DNA from: CALMEC01 sp964393105
GTDB taxonomy: Bacteria; Actinomycetota; Thermoleophilia; Miltoncostaeales; Miltoncostaeaceae
NCBI GenBank assembly: GCA_964393105.1
Contig: CAYMSM010000040.1
Coordinates: forward strand, 1-64,000
Length of the DNA: 64,000 nucleotides
Direction of reading: 5' to 3'
Below the pieces are notes generated by a model, which did no database searches, was not told where the DNA came from, and saw nothing but the letters and a program-made list of their open reading frames with translations. A program made the position numbers and the translations under genes. This document shows positions 48,907 through 57,733 of the stretch, in pieces (position 1 is the stretch's first letter; the number at the start of each line of letters is the position of its first letter).

Positions 48907-50004
48907 CTACTCGACCGCCTCAATGCGCGCCCGGTAGCCACGCTGGGCCACGAGGGCCGCGGCGCGCTCGGCGACTTCGTGTCCGGTCACGACGACGCTC
49001 AGCTCGCCTTCCTCCTCGCCGGCGCCGCTTCGCAGCGACAGGTCCTCGATGTTGATGTGCGCATGGCCCAGGATTGTCGCGACATCTGAGATGACCCCGG
49101 GCCGGTTGGGCATCGCGACCACCACGCGCCAAGGCTCCGGAAGCATCTCGGGCTCGGCTTCGCGCAGTCGGGCCCGTCCGACCGCGGCACCGGTCATGAA
49201 CGTCTCGAGCCAACCTCGGTCGCCGGCCGCCAGAGCCGCGACGACCTCGGACAAGCGCTCGGTCTGATCGTCGATCGCGCGGATGACCGCGTCGCGATTG
49301 GCAAGCAGGATGTCGGCCCACAACGGTGGGTTGGCTCCCGCGACCCGTGTCAGATCGGTGAACGACGGCCCGGCTGAGCGAAGCGCCTCCCGTCCTTGCG
49401 GCGCGGTGGCGGCCGCCTGGTGGATCAGCGCCGAGGCGATGACGTGGGGCAGGTGTGACACGAGGGCCATCAGGCGGTCGTGCACGTCGGCATCGATCGC
49501 CGACGGCCGCGCGCCGGTGGCCGCCACGATGGTGTGCAGGCGCTCATAGAGCTCTGGGCGGGCTTCGGCGGCCGGCGTCAGGAAGTAGGTGGCGCCTGCG
49601 AACAGGTCCTCGCGCGCATGCTCGACACCGCCGCGCTCTGACCCGCAGATGGGGTGGCCACCGATGAACCGCTCGCGCTCAGACGCAGACAGTTGCGCCA
49701 GGACGCTGCTCTTGGACGACCCCACGTCGCTGACGACGCAGTCGGACGGGCTCACGGCGAGGACGTCACGCGCGAGACCCGCGATCAAGCCGACCGGCGC
49801 TGCGACGAAGATGGCCGCGGCGCCATCGACGGCCTCGGCGGCGGTTGCGGACCCGTGGGTGATCGCGCCTCGTGCGAGCCCGGCCCGGACCGCCGCCGCG
49901 TCGGGATCGAACCCGCGGATGTCCTGGATCCCGGCGCGGGAACGCAGGGCGAGCCCCAACGAGCCGCCCATCAACCCCACGCCGATGATCGCGACCGGAC
50001 CCAC
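48907..50004 (-). CDS. tyrA: Prephenate dehydrogenase with C-terminal ACT domain
   Basis: A 365-residue protein: Rossmann start VAIIGVGLMGGSLGLALRSR, SDVGSSKSSVL, GGHPICGSERGGVEHAREDL and the helical dimerisation domain with ALVSHLPHVIASALIHQAA (catalytic region). Residues about 285-365 form an ACT domain (VAMPNRPGVISDVATILGHA, NIEDLSLRSGAGEE), suggesting tyrosine feedback. It oxidatively decarboxylates prephenate. GTG start. It lies 10 bp after aroF. Confidence 0.93.
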   Translation of the reverse strand: MGPVAIIGVGLMGGSLGLALRSRAGIQDIRGFDPDAAAVRAGLARGAITHGSATAAEAVDGAAAIFVAAPVGLIAGLARDVLAVSPSDCVVSDVGSSKSSVLAQLSASERERFIGGHPICGSERGGVEHAREDLFAGATYFLTPAAEARPELYERLHTIVAATGARPSAIDADVHDRLMALVSHLPHVIASALIHQAAATAPQGREALRSAGPSFTDLTRVAGANPPLWADILLANRDAVIRAIDDQTERLSEVVAALAAGDRGWLETFMTGAAVGRARLREAEPEMLPEPWRVVVAMPNRPGVISDVATILGHAHINIEDLSLRSGAGEEEGELSVVVTGHEVAERAAALVAQRGYRARIEAVE

Positions 50005-50014
50005 CGACCGCGCG

Positions 50015-51076
50015 CTAATGGGCTTGGGCGGCGTCGCCAGCCGGGGCGCCGGCCCCGCCGGCCATGACCTTGCCCATCAGGTCGACGAAACGTTGCACAT
50101 CGGCGACCCAGGCGACGAACCTGTCGGCATGCAACGCCTGCGGGCCGTCGCACAATGCGTGTTCGGGCGAGGGGTGGACCTCGACGATCAGACCGTCGGC
50201 GCCTGCGACGACCGCAGCGCGGGCCATCGGCAGGATCAGGTCGCGTTTGCCGGCCGCATGGGAGGGATCGACGATCACGGGCAGGCTCGTGAGGCTCTTG
50301 GCGACGGGGACCGCCGAGATGTCGAGCGTCGCGCGCGTCGCGGTCTCGAACGTCCGGATCCCCCGCTCGCACAGGATGATCTGGTCGTTACCCTCCTTCG
50401 CGATGTACTCGGCCGACAGGAGCCACTCCTCGATCGTGTTGGACAGGCCGCGCTTGAGCAGCACCGGCCGGCCGCACTTGCCGACCTCTTGGAGCAAGTC
50501 GAAGTTCTGCATGTTGCGCGCACCGAGTTGGATGACGTCGGCGACCTCCAGGACGTCATCCAGCTGCCGGATGTCCATGCACTCGGTCACGATGGGCAGA
50601 CCCGTCTCGGCCCGAGCCTCGGCCAGGATCCCCAGGGCCGGCTTTCCGAGCCCCTGGAACGTGTACGGCGACGTGCGCGGCTTGTACGCCCCACCACGCA
50701 GGAACGTCGCGCCCGCCAGTGCACACACCCGGGCGGTCTCCATCGTCTGCTCGCGCGTCTCGACGGTGCAGGGCCCTGCGATCAGGCCGAAGTGCCCGCC
50801 GCCGATGCTACGTCCGCAGATCTCGAGCACTCGATCCTCACGGTGGAACTCACGTGAGACGAGCTTGAACGGCTTGAGGATCGGGACGACCTTCTCGACA
50901 CCGGGCTCCCCTTCGAGCGCCATCGACGCGACCAGCTCACGGTCGTCGCCGATCGCGCCGATCACCGTCATGAACTCACCTCGCACGACGTGGGCCCGTG
51001 CGCCCGCATCCTCGATCCGCTCGATGATGTGGGCGATCTGGTCCTCGGACGCGGCGTCCTGCATCACGATCATCAT
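50015..51076 (-). CDS. aroF: 3-deoxy-7-phosphoheptulonate synthase, type I-beta
   Basis: A 353-residue DAHP synthase with an N-terminal ferredoxin-like regulatory domain (MMIVMQDAASEDQIAHIIER), as in Thermotoga-type enzymes, then the barrel: LIAGPCTVETREQTMETARV, LRGGAYKPRTSPYTFQGLG, PVLLKRGLSNTIEEWLLSAE, VIVDPSHAAGKRDLI. It starts the shikimate pathway from PEP and erythrose 4-phosphate. The regulatory domain implies feedback by an aromatic product. It overlaps hisC by 4 bp. Confidence 0.95.
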   Translation of the reverse strand: MMIVMQDAASEDQIAHIIERIEDAGARAHVVRGEFMTVIGAIGDDRELVASMALEGEPGVEKVVPILKPFKLVSREFHREDRVLEICGRSIGGGHFGLIAGPCTVETREQTMETARVCALAGATFLRGGAYKPRTSPYTFQGLGKPALGILAEARAETGLPIVTECMDIRQLDDVLEVADVIQLGARNMQNFDLLQEVGKCGRPVLLKRGLSNTIEEWLLSAEYIAKEGNDQIILCERGIRTFETATRATLDISAVPVAKSLTSLPVIVDPSHAAGKRDLILPMARAAVVAGADGLIVEVHPSPEHALCDGPQALHADRFVAWVADVQRFVDLMGKVMAGGAGAPAGDAAQAH

Positions 51077-52203
51077 GTCGAGAGCCCTTCGACACGCCCG
51101 GCGAAGGCCCCTGCACGGGCCCCGCCCAAGGCCGCGAGGAACGCGTCGTTCTCAGCGGCGGCCCCGATCGTTACCCGAAGCCGCCCCGGCACGCCGAGCG
51201 CGGCGCCGTCGCGGACGATGACACCGCGCCGCAGGAGGTCCTCGTGCAGCGTGCCGGAGTCGAAGGGGTGTGCGTCGACCAGGATGAAGTTGGTACGGCT
51301 CGGCAGGTACGCGACGCCCATCTCGTCGAGCGCCGCCTCGATGCGTCCCCGCTCCGCCACCGTTTGGGCAACCCTGGTCGCGAGCGGCGAGGGGTGGCGC
51401 AGGCTCTCGAGCGCCGCCGCCTGCGCCAGCGCGTTGACGTTGAACGGCTGGCGGACCTTGCCCAAGGCCTCCACCCAGCCGCGGCCTCCTACCCCGTAGC
51501 CGACCCGCAGACCGCACAGGCCATAGGCCTTGCTGAATGTCCGCGTCACCAGCAGGTTGTCGCGGGCACGGGCGAGCGACATGACCCGACCGGCGTCCAC
51601 GGCGTCGACGAAGTCGAAGTACGCCTCGTCGACAACGATCGCCAGATCGTCGGGAAGCAACCGCACGAAACGCTCGATGGCGTCCGCGTCGCGGTAGACG
51701 CCGGTCGGGTTGTTGGGGTTGCACACGATGACCAGGCGTGTGCGCTCGTCCACCATCGCTGCCATCGCGTTCAGGTCGTGCCCGCCGTCCCCGGCGAGCG
51801 GGACCGCGATGGCCCCGGCGCCTGCGGCCGCGGCCAGATGCGGGTAGATCGCAAACGACGGGTCGGCGTGGACGATCGTCGTCCCCGGATCGAGGAGCGC
51901 CTGGCCCGCGAGCAGGATGAGCTCGCACGAGCCGTTGCCCATCACGACCTGGTCCATCTCGACGCCGTGGCGGTCGGCGAGTGCCGAGCGCAGCCGTCGG
52001 GCGTACGCGTCCGGGTAGCGGTTGAGTCCCGCCAGCCCTTGCTGCACCACAGCGGCGACCTCTGCAAGCGGGGAGAAGGGGCTCTCGTTGGAGGCGAGCT
52101 TGACCGCCTCGTCCAGCCCGTAGCGCGCCAGCACCTCGGCCGTGGTGAGGCCGGGCTCGTAGGTGGGGATCGCCGTCAGGCGCGGTGAGACGCGAATCGA
52201 CAT
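51073..52203 (-). CDS. hisC: Histidinol-phosphate/aromatic aminotransferase, HisC-like
   Basis: A 376-residue PLP enzyme of fold type I with LASNESPFSPLAEVA, CNPNNPTGVYRDADAI, VVDEAYFDFVDA and the PLP lysine in TRTFSKAYGLCGLRVGYG. It groups with HisC/Aro8-like aminotransferases. Because it is coupled to aroF and tyrA rather than to his genes, transamination of an aromatic keto acid is as likely as histidinol phosphate. Confidence 0.88.
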   Translation of the reverse strand: MSIRVSPRLTAIPTYEPGLTTAEVLARYGLDEAVKLASNESPFSPLAEVAAVVQQGLAGLNRYPDAYARRLRSALADRHGVEMDQVVMGNGSCELILLAGQALLDPGTTIVHADPSFAIYPHLAAAAGAGAIAVPLAGDGGHDLNAMAAMVDERTRLVIVCNPNNPTGVYRDADAIERFVRLLPDDLAIVVDEAYFDFVDAVDAGRVMSLARARDNLLVTRTFSKAYGLCGLRVGYGVGGRGWVEALGKVRQPFNVNALAQAAALESLRHPSPLATRVAQTVAERGRIEAALDEMGVAYLPSRTNFILVDAHPFDSGTLHEDLLRRGVIVRDGAALGVPGRLRVTIGAAAENDAFLAALGGARAGAFAGRVEGLST

Positions 52204-52303
52204 GACGGCCGATTGTAGACGGGCCCGACCCCGGACGGGTCCGGCGGCGCCGGCCGGTCACCGGCGGCCGGCGCCACAAGCCCGTCGGGAGCCGCACGAG
52301 GGC

Positions 52304-52332
52304 TTGACAAACGACCAGCTGACCTCTCGAAT
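52304..52332 (+). promoter_or_regulatory. Possible promoter of the peroxiredoxin gene
   Basis: TTGACA (52304-52309) is a consensus -35; 17 nt later TCGAAT (52327-52332) matches 4 of 6 of a -10. It lies 94 bp before the ATG in the divergent hisC/peroxiredoxin gap. The -10 is weak. Confidence 0.45.
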
Positions 52333-52425
52333 AGCGTTAGTTCCGTCTCGTTCCCGTGGTTGACCTCGTGCCAACCGCGCCTGGCAGAGAGACGACGTAC
52401 GTTTCACGGAGAAGGGAGAGAAATC

Positions 52426-53085
52426 ATGGCTCTGCACCTCGGCGACACCGCCCCGGACTTCGAGGCCGCCACCACGGAGGGCGACATCAGCTTCCATGAC
52501 TGGATCGGCGAGTCATGGGCGGTGCTGTTCTCACATCCCAAGGACTTCACCCCGGTCTGCACGACCGAGCTCGGCTATATGGCCAGGATCAAGCCCGAGT
52601 TCGATCGCAGGAACGTCAAGATCATCGGCCTCTCGGTCGACCCGATCGACAACCACGCGAAGTGGGCCGACGACATCGAAGCGACCCAAGGGTATGCGCC
52701 GAACTATCCGATGATCGCCGACGTCGACTTCAACGTGTCGAAGCTCTACGGGATGCTGCCGACAAGCACGCAAGGCAACCCGCTCGAGCGCACGCCGGCC
52801 GACAACCAGACGGTTCGCAACGTCTTCGTCATCGGCCCGGACAAGAAGGTCAAGCTGATCCTGGTCTACCCCATGACGACCGGCCGCAACTTCGACGAGG
52901 TCCTGCGCGTGATGGACTCGCTGCAGCTGACGGCACGGCACAAGGTCTCCACGCCGGTCAACTGGCAGAACGGGCAAGACGTGATCATCGCCGGATCGGT
53001 CTCCGACGACGAAGCGCGCGAGAAGTACCCCGACGGTTGGGACGCCCCACGGCCCTACATCCGGATCGTGCCGCAGCCGGACTGA
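52426..53085 (+). CDS. 1-Cys peroxiredoxin, Prx6 family
   Basis: A 219-residue thioredoxin-fold peroxidase: LGDTAPDFEAATTEGDISF, the peroxidatic site FSHPKDFTPVCTTELGYMAR (Cys with Thr and, later, Arg), and the long Prx6 C-terminal domain (STPVNWQNGQDVIIAGSVSD, YPDGWDAPRPYIRIVPQPD). No resolving cysteine is visible. It reduces H2O2 and organic peroxides. ATG at 52426 follows AAGGGAG. It is the only plus-strand gene between hisC and aroH and looks inserted into the aromatic gene run. Confidence 0.95.
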   Translation: MALHLGDTAPDFEAATTEGDISFHDWIGESWAVLFSHPKDFTPVCTTELGYMARIKPEFDRRNVKIIGLSVDPIDNHAKWADDIEATQGYAPNYPMIADVDFNVSKLYGMLPTSTQGNPLERTPADNQTVRNVFVIGPDKKVKLILVYPMTTGRNFDEVLRVMDSLQLTARHKVSTPVNWQNGQDVIIAGSVSDDEAREKYPDGWDAPRPYIRIVPQPD

Positions 53086-53207
53086 CGCCCGCGATGGTGG
53101 CATGCCGAACGGCAGCCGGTGGAGAGACGAACTCGTTCAACGCGTCCTGATCGTCCCCCGATGGGGCGCCATTGCAGCCGACGATTCGTATGCGCGATGG
53201 TGCACCA

Positions 53208-53386
53208 CAGGGTGTCAGGAATGCCGGGCGTGGCCGCCCGCCCGCGGTGGGTGAAAATAGGACTCGCTCTCAGGGATGTTGTCGCTTTTGCGAGTCCTAT
53301 TTTCCCCTCAGACACCCGATGTTGCGCGGAGCCGAGCGGCGGCGGGCTCACCGACTGGGGCGCACCGCCCGGTGTCAGACACACCT
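53208..53386. repeat. REP/MITE-like intergenic element with repeat copy B
   Basis: The 358-bp gap between the peroxiredoxin and aroH holds copy B of the 45-bp repeat (53213-53257), overlapping a perfect 15-bp inverted repeat GAAAATAGGACTCGC (53253-53267) / 53290-53304 with a 22-nt loop. GGTGTCAG recurs at 53211 and 53371, and CAGACACC stands at 53309-53316. The arrangement resembles mobile palindromic elements; no transposase gene is in the window. The remaining flanks show no gene. Confidence 0.65.
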
Positions 53387-53444
53387 TGGCGGGGTGGTCG
53401 TCCCCGTTCACCACTTGCGGCAGGTTGCCTCGGTTTGTCGCGTC

Positions 53445-53813
53445 CTACTCGGGCAGGTCGAGCCGCAGTTGGCGGGCGTCGCGCAGGTAGACGTGGCGGA
53501 TCTCTCGTACCGGTGGCGTGTAGCAGTGGATCATCACGCGGATGCAACGTGGCATCGAGCCCACGACCGGGATCTCCTGGCTGCACAGGAGCGGAACGTT
53601 GGCCAGGCCGATCTCCCTGGCGGCGACCGCGGGAAAGTCCGAGACCAGGTCGTGCGTGACCGTGAAGATGATCGAGACCAGGTCATCGTGCGCGAGCTCG
53701 TTGCGCTGCAAGATGGTTTGAAGCAGCTCGGTCGTGCCTTCGCGGATCGCCTCGCTCGTGTCTTCGGGCACCGTGATCGCGCCACGGACCGCTCGCATGA
53801 TGGGAGCGCTCAT
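53445..53813 (-). CDS. aroH: Chorismate mutase, AroH type
   Basis: A 122-residue protein starting MSAPIMRAVRGAITVPEDTS, with the AroH-fold features RAVRGAIT, ELLQTILQRNEL, DLVSIIFTVTHDLVSDFPA and the C-terminal PRCIRVMIHCYTPPV (active-site Arg and Tyr region). It rearranges chorismate to prephenate, the TyrA substrate. ATG overlaps the rluB stop (ATGA). Confidence 0.93.
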   Translation of the reverse strand: MSAPIMRAVRGAITVPEDTSEAIREGTTELLQTILQRNELAHDDLVSIIFTVTHDLVSDFPAVAAREIGLANVPLLCSQEIPVVGSMPRCIRVMIHCYTPPVREIRHVYLRDARQLRLDLPE

Positions 53814-54523
53814 CGCTCCAGCTCCACCAGGCGCCCGAGTCGGCGCAGCTCCTCGACCGTCAGGAGGCGATGTTCTCCGAGCGCGAGCTTCCCTGCGCTG
53901 AGCCCGGCGTAGCGCGAGCGGAAGAGCCGCATCGTCGGGTGTCCGACCGCCTCGCACATCCGGCGCACCTGTCGGTTGCGGCCTTCGGTGATCTGGATGC
54001 GCAGCCACGTCCCGCCCGGATGCAGGCGCTCCATCTTCTCGACCTTCGCGGGGTGGGTCATCCCGTCGTCGAGTTCGACGCCGCCCCGCAGCAGACGGAT
54101 CGTCTGGGCCGAGATCCGTCCCTCGACGAGCGTGTCGTACACCTTGGGCACCTCGTAGCGCGGGTGCATCAGCCGGTGGGCCAGCTCGCCGTCGTTGGTG
54201 ATCACGAGCACGCCGCTCGTGTTGAGGTCCAGGCGGCCGACCGGGTACAGGCGCAGATCCGTCGGCATGCCCTCCAGCACCGTCGGGCGCCCTTGCGGAT
54301 CAGTGACGGTCGCGACGGTTCCGACCCGCTTGTTCTGCAGGTACGTGCGCGTCTCCTCGGCGACCACCGGAGCGCCATCGACCGCAAGCTCGTCGCTGTC
54401 GGCGACGTCCTGGCCGATCGTGGCGACCAGCCCGTTGATCGTGACCCGACCCTCCTCGACCATGCGTTCCGATGCCCGCCGGCTGGCGACGCCGGCAAGC
54501 GCAAGCGCGCGCTGCACCCTCAT
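53810..54523 (-). CDS. rluB: 23S rRNA pseudouridine synthase RluB family
   Basis: A 237-residue protein: N-terminal S4 domain (MRVQRALALAGVASRRASER), then the catalytic domain with VGRLDLNTSGVLVITNDG (catalytic Asp in GRLD), LAHRLMHPRYEVPKVYD and EGRNRQVRRMCEAVGHP. It isomerises a uridine in 23S rRNA. It sits in the conserved scpA-scpB-rluB order and overlaps scpB by 4 bp. Confidence 0.93.
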   Translation of the reverse strand: MRVQRALALAGVASRRASERMVEEGRVTINGLVATIGQDVADSDELAVDGAPVVAEETRTYLQNKRVGTVATVTDPQGRPTVLEGMPTDLRLYPVGRLDLNTSGVLVITNDGELAHRLMHPRYEVPKVYDTLVEGRISAQTIRLLRGGVELDDGMTHPAKVEKMERLHPGGTWLRIQITEGRNRQVRRMCEAVGHPTMRLFRSRYAGLSAGKLALGEHRLLTVEELRRLGRLVELER

Positions 54524-55140
54524 TCGTCGCCCGCGTCGGACGGGGGCGCCGGCACCTCACGCAAACCCGCTGGCGCCTCGGGCAGGTGGCCGGCTTCGAC
54601 CAAGCGGGAACGAAGCTCGTCCGCCTGAGGGCCCGAGAGCTCGAACCGCTCGATGGATGGCAGATCGCCGCCGCCGCGAAGCCCGAACCGCTCCTGGAAC
54701 GCCCGCGTGGTCCGGTAGCGCATCGCCCCAGTGGACGCGACCCGTCCCGCCTCCTCGAGCAGACCACGGTCGACCAGGTTCGCGACAGTAGAGTCGACCG
54801 ACACCCCGCGAAGGCGCCCGATGTCGGGACGGCTGACCGGCTCCAGGTACGCGACGACGGCCAGGGTCTCCAGGGCGGCCGGCGACAGGCGGTCCTCGGG
54901 CGGTCGACGGCGCAACCGATCACACACGTCCTCCAAGTCCGCCCGGGTGCGCATCGCGAAGCCACCGGCGATCTCGGCGATCTCCAATCCCCCGCCCTCG
55001 GAATGGCGCTCCATCACCTCGACGATTCCGGCCCGGGTCACGTCGCGATCGGCCTCGACAAGGTCGGCCAGGACACCGAGCCCAAGCGGCTCGGGACTCA
55101 GAAACAGCAGGGCCTCGATCTTGCGTGCGGTCTCGGTCAC
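54520..55140 (-). CDS. scpB: Segregation and condensation protein B
   Basis: A 206-residue winged-helix protein with KIEALLFLSPEPLGLGVLAD, EIAGGFAMRTRADLEDVC, LSPAALETLAVVAYLEPVSR, DIGRLRGVSVDSTVANLVDR and YRTTRAFQERFGL. As a dimer it bridges ScpA on SMC. The short Pro/Ser-rich tail is unremarkable. It overlaps scpA by 4 bp. Confidence 0.95.
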   Translation of the reverse strand: MTETARKIEALLFLSPEPLGLGVLADLVEADRDVTRAGIVEVMERHSEGGGLEIAEIAGGFAMRTRADLEDVCDRLRRRPPEDRLSPAALETLAVVAYLEPVSRPDIGRLRGVSVDSTVANLVDRGLLEEAGRVASTGAMRYRTTRAFQERFGLRGGGDLPSIERFELSGPQADELRSRLVEAGHLPEAPAGLREVPAPPSDAGDE

Positions 55141-55856
55141 CGGCGGGCGATGGTGATGTCGCCGAACGGAACCGCCTGGCTCAAGCGAACCTCGCCGCGC
55201 CTGGCGAGCTCCAGCGCCGCTACCAGCGTCAGTGCCTCCTCAAGCGGCGTGCGCCCGTCGACCACCGCGTCGAAGCTGACGTCCCGACCGAACGCGAGGG
55301 CATCGCGGAGCCGGCCCAGGAGCTCGGGCATGCTGACGCGGGCCTGCCCCATGTGGGTGAGCGACGGCTCGGGACGGGCGTGCAACATCCGCTGAAGGGC
55401 TTCGACCAGCTCACGCGGGTCGCCTTTGAGCGGCAGGGGCGCAGCGCCACGCTCGAGTGGCACGCGCCGGTAGCGCGCACCTGCGGTCGCCTCTGCCCTC
55501 TCGGCAAGCCATGCCGCGGCAGCCTGGAACGGCGCGTAGGCGATGAGCCGGGCGACGAGCCGCTCGCGCGCCTCGGCGGCATCGGGATCGGGCTCGTCCT
55601 CCCCGGGTTCGCCTAGTAGCCGCCGTGCCTTGAGCTCGGCCATCGCCGCGAGCACGACGACGAGCTCGCTCGTGGTCGCAGCATCCCACCGCTCGCCCGC
55701 GTGTTCGCCGAGCGCGGCGTGGATCAGTTCCGCTAGCGGGAGTTCGAACAGGTCGACCTCCTCGCGGATGACGAGCGTGAGCAGCAGGTCGAACGGCCCC
55801 TGGAAGAGATCGAGCTCGACGTCCTGTTGAAGGGGGTCTGATACCGCCATCGCCAT
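55137..55856 (-). CDS. scpA: Segregation and condensation protein A (kleisin)
   Basis: A 239-residue kleisin: VELDLFQGPFDLLLTLVIRE is the diagnostic N-terminal SMC-neck-binding motif, followed by VDLFELPLAELIHAAL, SELVVVLAAMAELKARRLLG and a C-terminal winged helix (LEEALTLVAALELARRGEVR, LSQAVPFGDITIARR). ATG at 55856 or 55850 are both possible. It connects SMC heads; smc itself is at 16.1-19.5 kb. Confidence 0.94.
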   Translation of the reverse strand: MAMAVSDPLQQDVELDLFQGPFDLLLTLVIREEVDLFELPLAELIHAALGEHAGERWDAATTSELVVVLAAMAELKARRLLGEPGEDEPDPDAAEARERLVARLIAYAPFQAAAAWLAERAEATAGARYRRVPLERGAAPLPLKGDPRELVEALQRMLHARPEPSLTHMGQARVSMPELLGRLRDALAFGRDVSFDAVVDGRTPLEEALTLVAALELARRGEVRLSQAVPFGDITIARR

Positions 55857-55885
55857 CGAGGATACCGGCACGGTCGGAGGGTGTG

Positions 55886-56881
55886 TCACGCTCCCAACAG
55901 TCCGACCGCGCCGCGCACCGACGCCATGGTCGTGACCGCGATCTCGCGTGCCCGGTCGGCCGATGCGGTCAGCCCGCGCATGACCTCGCCCGGATCGTTG
56001 ACGAGCTCGGCGTGGCGTGCCTGGATCGGCGCGAGGAACGCCACGGTCGCGTCCAGGACGTCCTTCTTGAACGCGCCGTACTGGCTCCCCGAATAGCGTT
56101 CCTCGAGCCCGGGCACCGTGGTGTCGGTCACGGCCGCCAGGATCTCGAGCAAGGCGGTGACACCGGGTTTGGAATCGTCGGCCCGGACCTCTGCGCCCGA
56201 GTCGGTCACAGCACCCATGATCTTCTTCTTGAGGCGCGACGGCGGGTCGGACAGCCAGATGGTGCCGAGCTCGGTCCCCCCGCTCTTGGACATCTTGCTC
56301 GTGGGCTCCTGCAAGTCCATGATCCGCGCCCCGACCCGTGGGATCGACGACTGGGGCACCACGAACGTCTCGCCGTATCGTCCGTTGAAGCGGATCGCCA
56401 CGTCGCGCATCAGCTCCAGGTGCTGGCGCTGGTCGTCGCCGACCGGCACGCGGTGGGCGTTGTACAGCAGCACGTCCGCGGCCTGCAGCACCGGGTAGGC
56501 GAACAGGCCGACGCTGACCGACTCCTGACCGCCGGACTTCTCCTTGAACTGGGTCATGCGCCGGACCTCGCCGAACGTCGCGGTGCAGTTGAGGACCCAC
56601 GCAAGCTCGGTGTGCTCGCGTACGTGGCTCTGCACGAACAGGATGCTGCGCTCGGGGTCGACGCCGACCGCCATCAACAGGGTCGCCATCGCGAGGGTCG
56701 CCTCGCGCAGCTCCGCCGGCTCGTACGGCACCGTGATCGAATGCAGGTCGACCACGCAGTACAGGCACTCGTGGGTCTCCTGATCAGTCACCCAATGGCG
56801 GAACGCCCCGAGCAGGTTGCCCAGGTGCGGCACCCCGGTCGGCTGGACGCCCGAGAAGACCCGTTCGCGTGTCGGTGCCAT
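55886..56881 (-). CDS. trpS: Tryptophanyl-tRNA synthetase
   Basis: A 331-residue class I synthetase: RVFSGVQPTGVPHLGNLLGA contains the HIGH-type motif, LYCVVDLHSITVPYEP, DQRQHLELMRDVAIRFN, and the KMSKS loop (PTSKMSKSGGTELGTIWLSD). The length is normal. ATG at 56881. It is first in the trpS-scpA-scpB-rluB-aroH run and divergent from a CPBP protease gene. Confidence 0.96.
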   Translation of the reverse strand: MAPTRERVFSGVQPTGVPHLGNLLGAFRHWVTDQETHECLYCVVDLHSITVPYEPAELREATLAMATLLMAVGVDPERSILFVQSHVREHTELAWVLNCTATFGEVRRMTQFKEKSGGQESVSVGLFAYPVLQAADVLLYNAHRVPVGDDQRQHLELMRDVAIRFNGRYGETFVVPQSSIPRVGARIMDLQEPTSKMSKSGGTELGTIWLSDPPSRLKKKIMGAVTDSGAEVRADDSKPGVTALLEILAAVTDTTVPGLEERYSGSQYGAFKKDVLDATVAFLAPIQARHAELVNDPGEVMRGLTASADRAREIAVTTMASVRGAVGLLGA

Positions 56882-56945
56882 CGGCGCGCGATCATAGTCG
56901 ACGGCCGCGGGTGCGCTCGCGGCGAGCGCCCCTACACTGCCGGTG

Positions 56946-57707
56946 ATGTCGACCGAACAGTTCCCGGCCGCGCGGACGCAAGGCCCTGCGAACGAGCGGG
57001 GTCCCCAGCTTCGCATCCTGGGACCGCTGCTGATCGTGCTGGCGGCGTTCGTGCTGAGCGTGATCGTGTTCGGCGTGCTGAAGACGTTCGGCCTGTCGGA
57101 CGACTCGGGCGAGTCCATCGCCGCGTTCACCGGAAGCCTGGCGATCCTGGGCTTCGGGCTTCTGGCCAGGGCGCGGTTGCCCGCCCACGAGCGGCGACAG
57201 ACGCTGAGCTTACGGTGGTCGCTTCCCGCAGCGCTCGCGATCGGCCTGGCCCTGGGGATCGCCGCCCGCATCGCCATCGGCATCGTCGTCAGCGTGGGAC
57301 AGGCGGTCGATTCGAGCGTCTGTCGCAAGCTGCTCGAGCTCGACGACGAACTGGTGCCGCCCGCCCTGTGGCACAAGGTCCTGCTGACCCTCGCGTTGGT
57401 GGTGCTCGCGCCGCTGGGCGAGGAGCTCGTGTTCCGGGGGCTCTTCCTGCGGGGCCTCGTCCGGCGGATGTCGTTCCCCATCGCCGCCGTCATTTCAGGC
57501 GTGGTTTTCAGCGTCGCACATCCCCAGTACTGGACCCTGTGGCCGCTCCTCATCGGGATCTCGCTGTTCGGCATCGTCGCGGCGTTCGTCTACCGGACGA
57601 TGGGCTACCCTGCCAATGTGATGATGCACGCGGTCTTCAACGGAATCGCCGCCATGTTCCTGTTCAGCGACTTCGGCATCGATCAGCAAGACATCTCGTG
57701 CAATTGA
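56946..57707 (+). CDS. CPBP-family intramembrane metalloprotease
   Basis: A 253-residue membrane protein with about six spans and the CPBP (Abi) motifs: LGEELVFRGLFLRGLV (EExxxR), VFSVAHPQYW (His) and MMHAVFNGIAAMF (HxxxN). Such proteases include prenyl-protein CAAX proteases and bacteriocin self-immunity proteins; the substrate here is unknown. ATG 46 (56946) and a GTG one codon upstream are equivalent starts. It is followed by a secreted protein gene 27 bp later. Confidence 0.9.
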   Translation: MSTEQFPAARTQGPANERGPQLRILGPLLIVLAAFVLSVIVFGVLKTFGLSDDSGESIAAFTGSLAILGFGLLARARLPAHERRQTLSLRWSLPAALAIGLALGIAARIAIGIVVSVGQAVDSSVCRKLLELDDELVPPALWHKVLLTLALVVLAPLGEELVFRGLFLRGLVRRMSFPIAAVISGVVFSVAHPQYWTLWPLLIGISLFGIVAAFVYRTMGYPANVMMHAVFNGIAAMFLFSDFGIDQQDISCN

Positions 57708-57733
57708 GATCGACCGCGACGACCGTCCCGGCA

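Noticed and set aside
53086..53444. A transposase or RAYT gene accompanying the REP-like element
   Set aside because: No frame in the gap encodes one; only palindromes are present.
55883..57733. A long plus-strand frame through trpS and the CPBP gene, continuous with the secreted HExxH protein
   Set aside because: The region before 57734 is antisense to trpS and out of frame with the CPBP protease; the real protein begins with the signal peptide at 57734.
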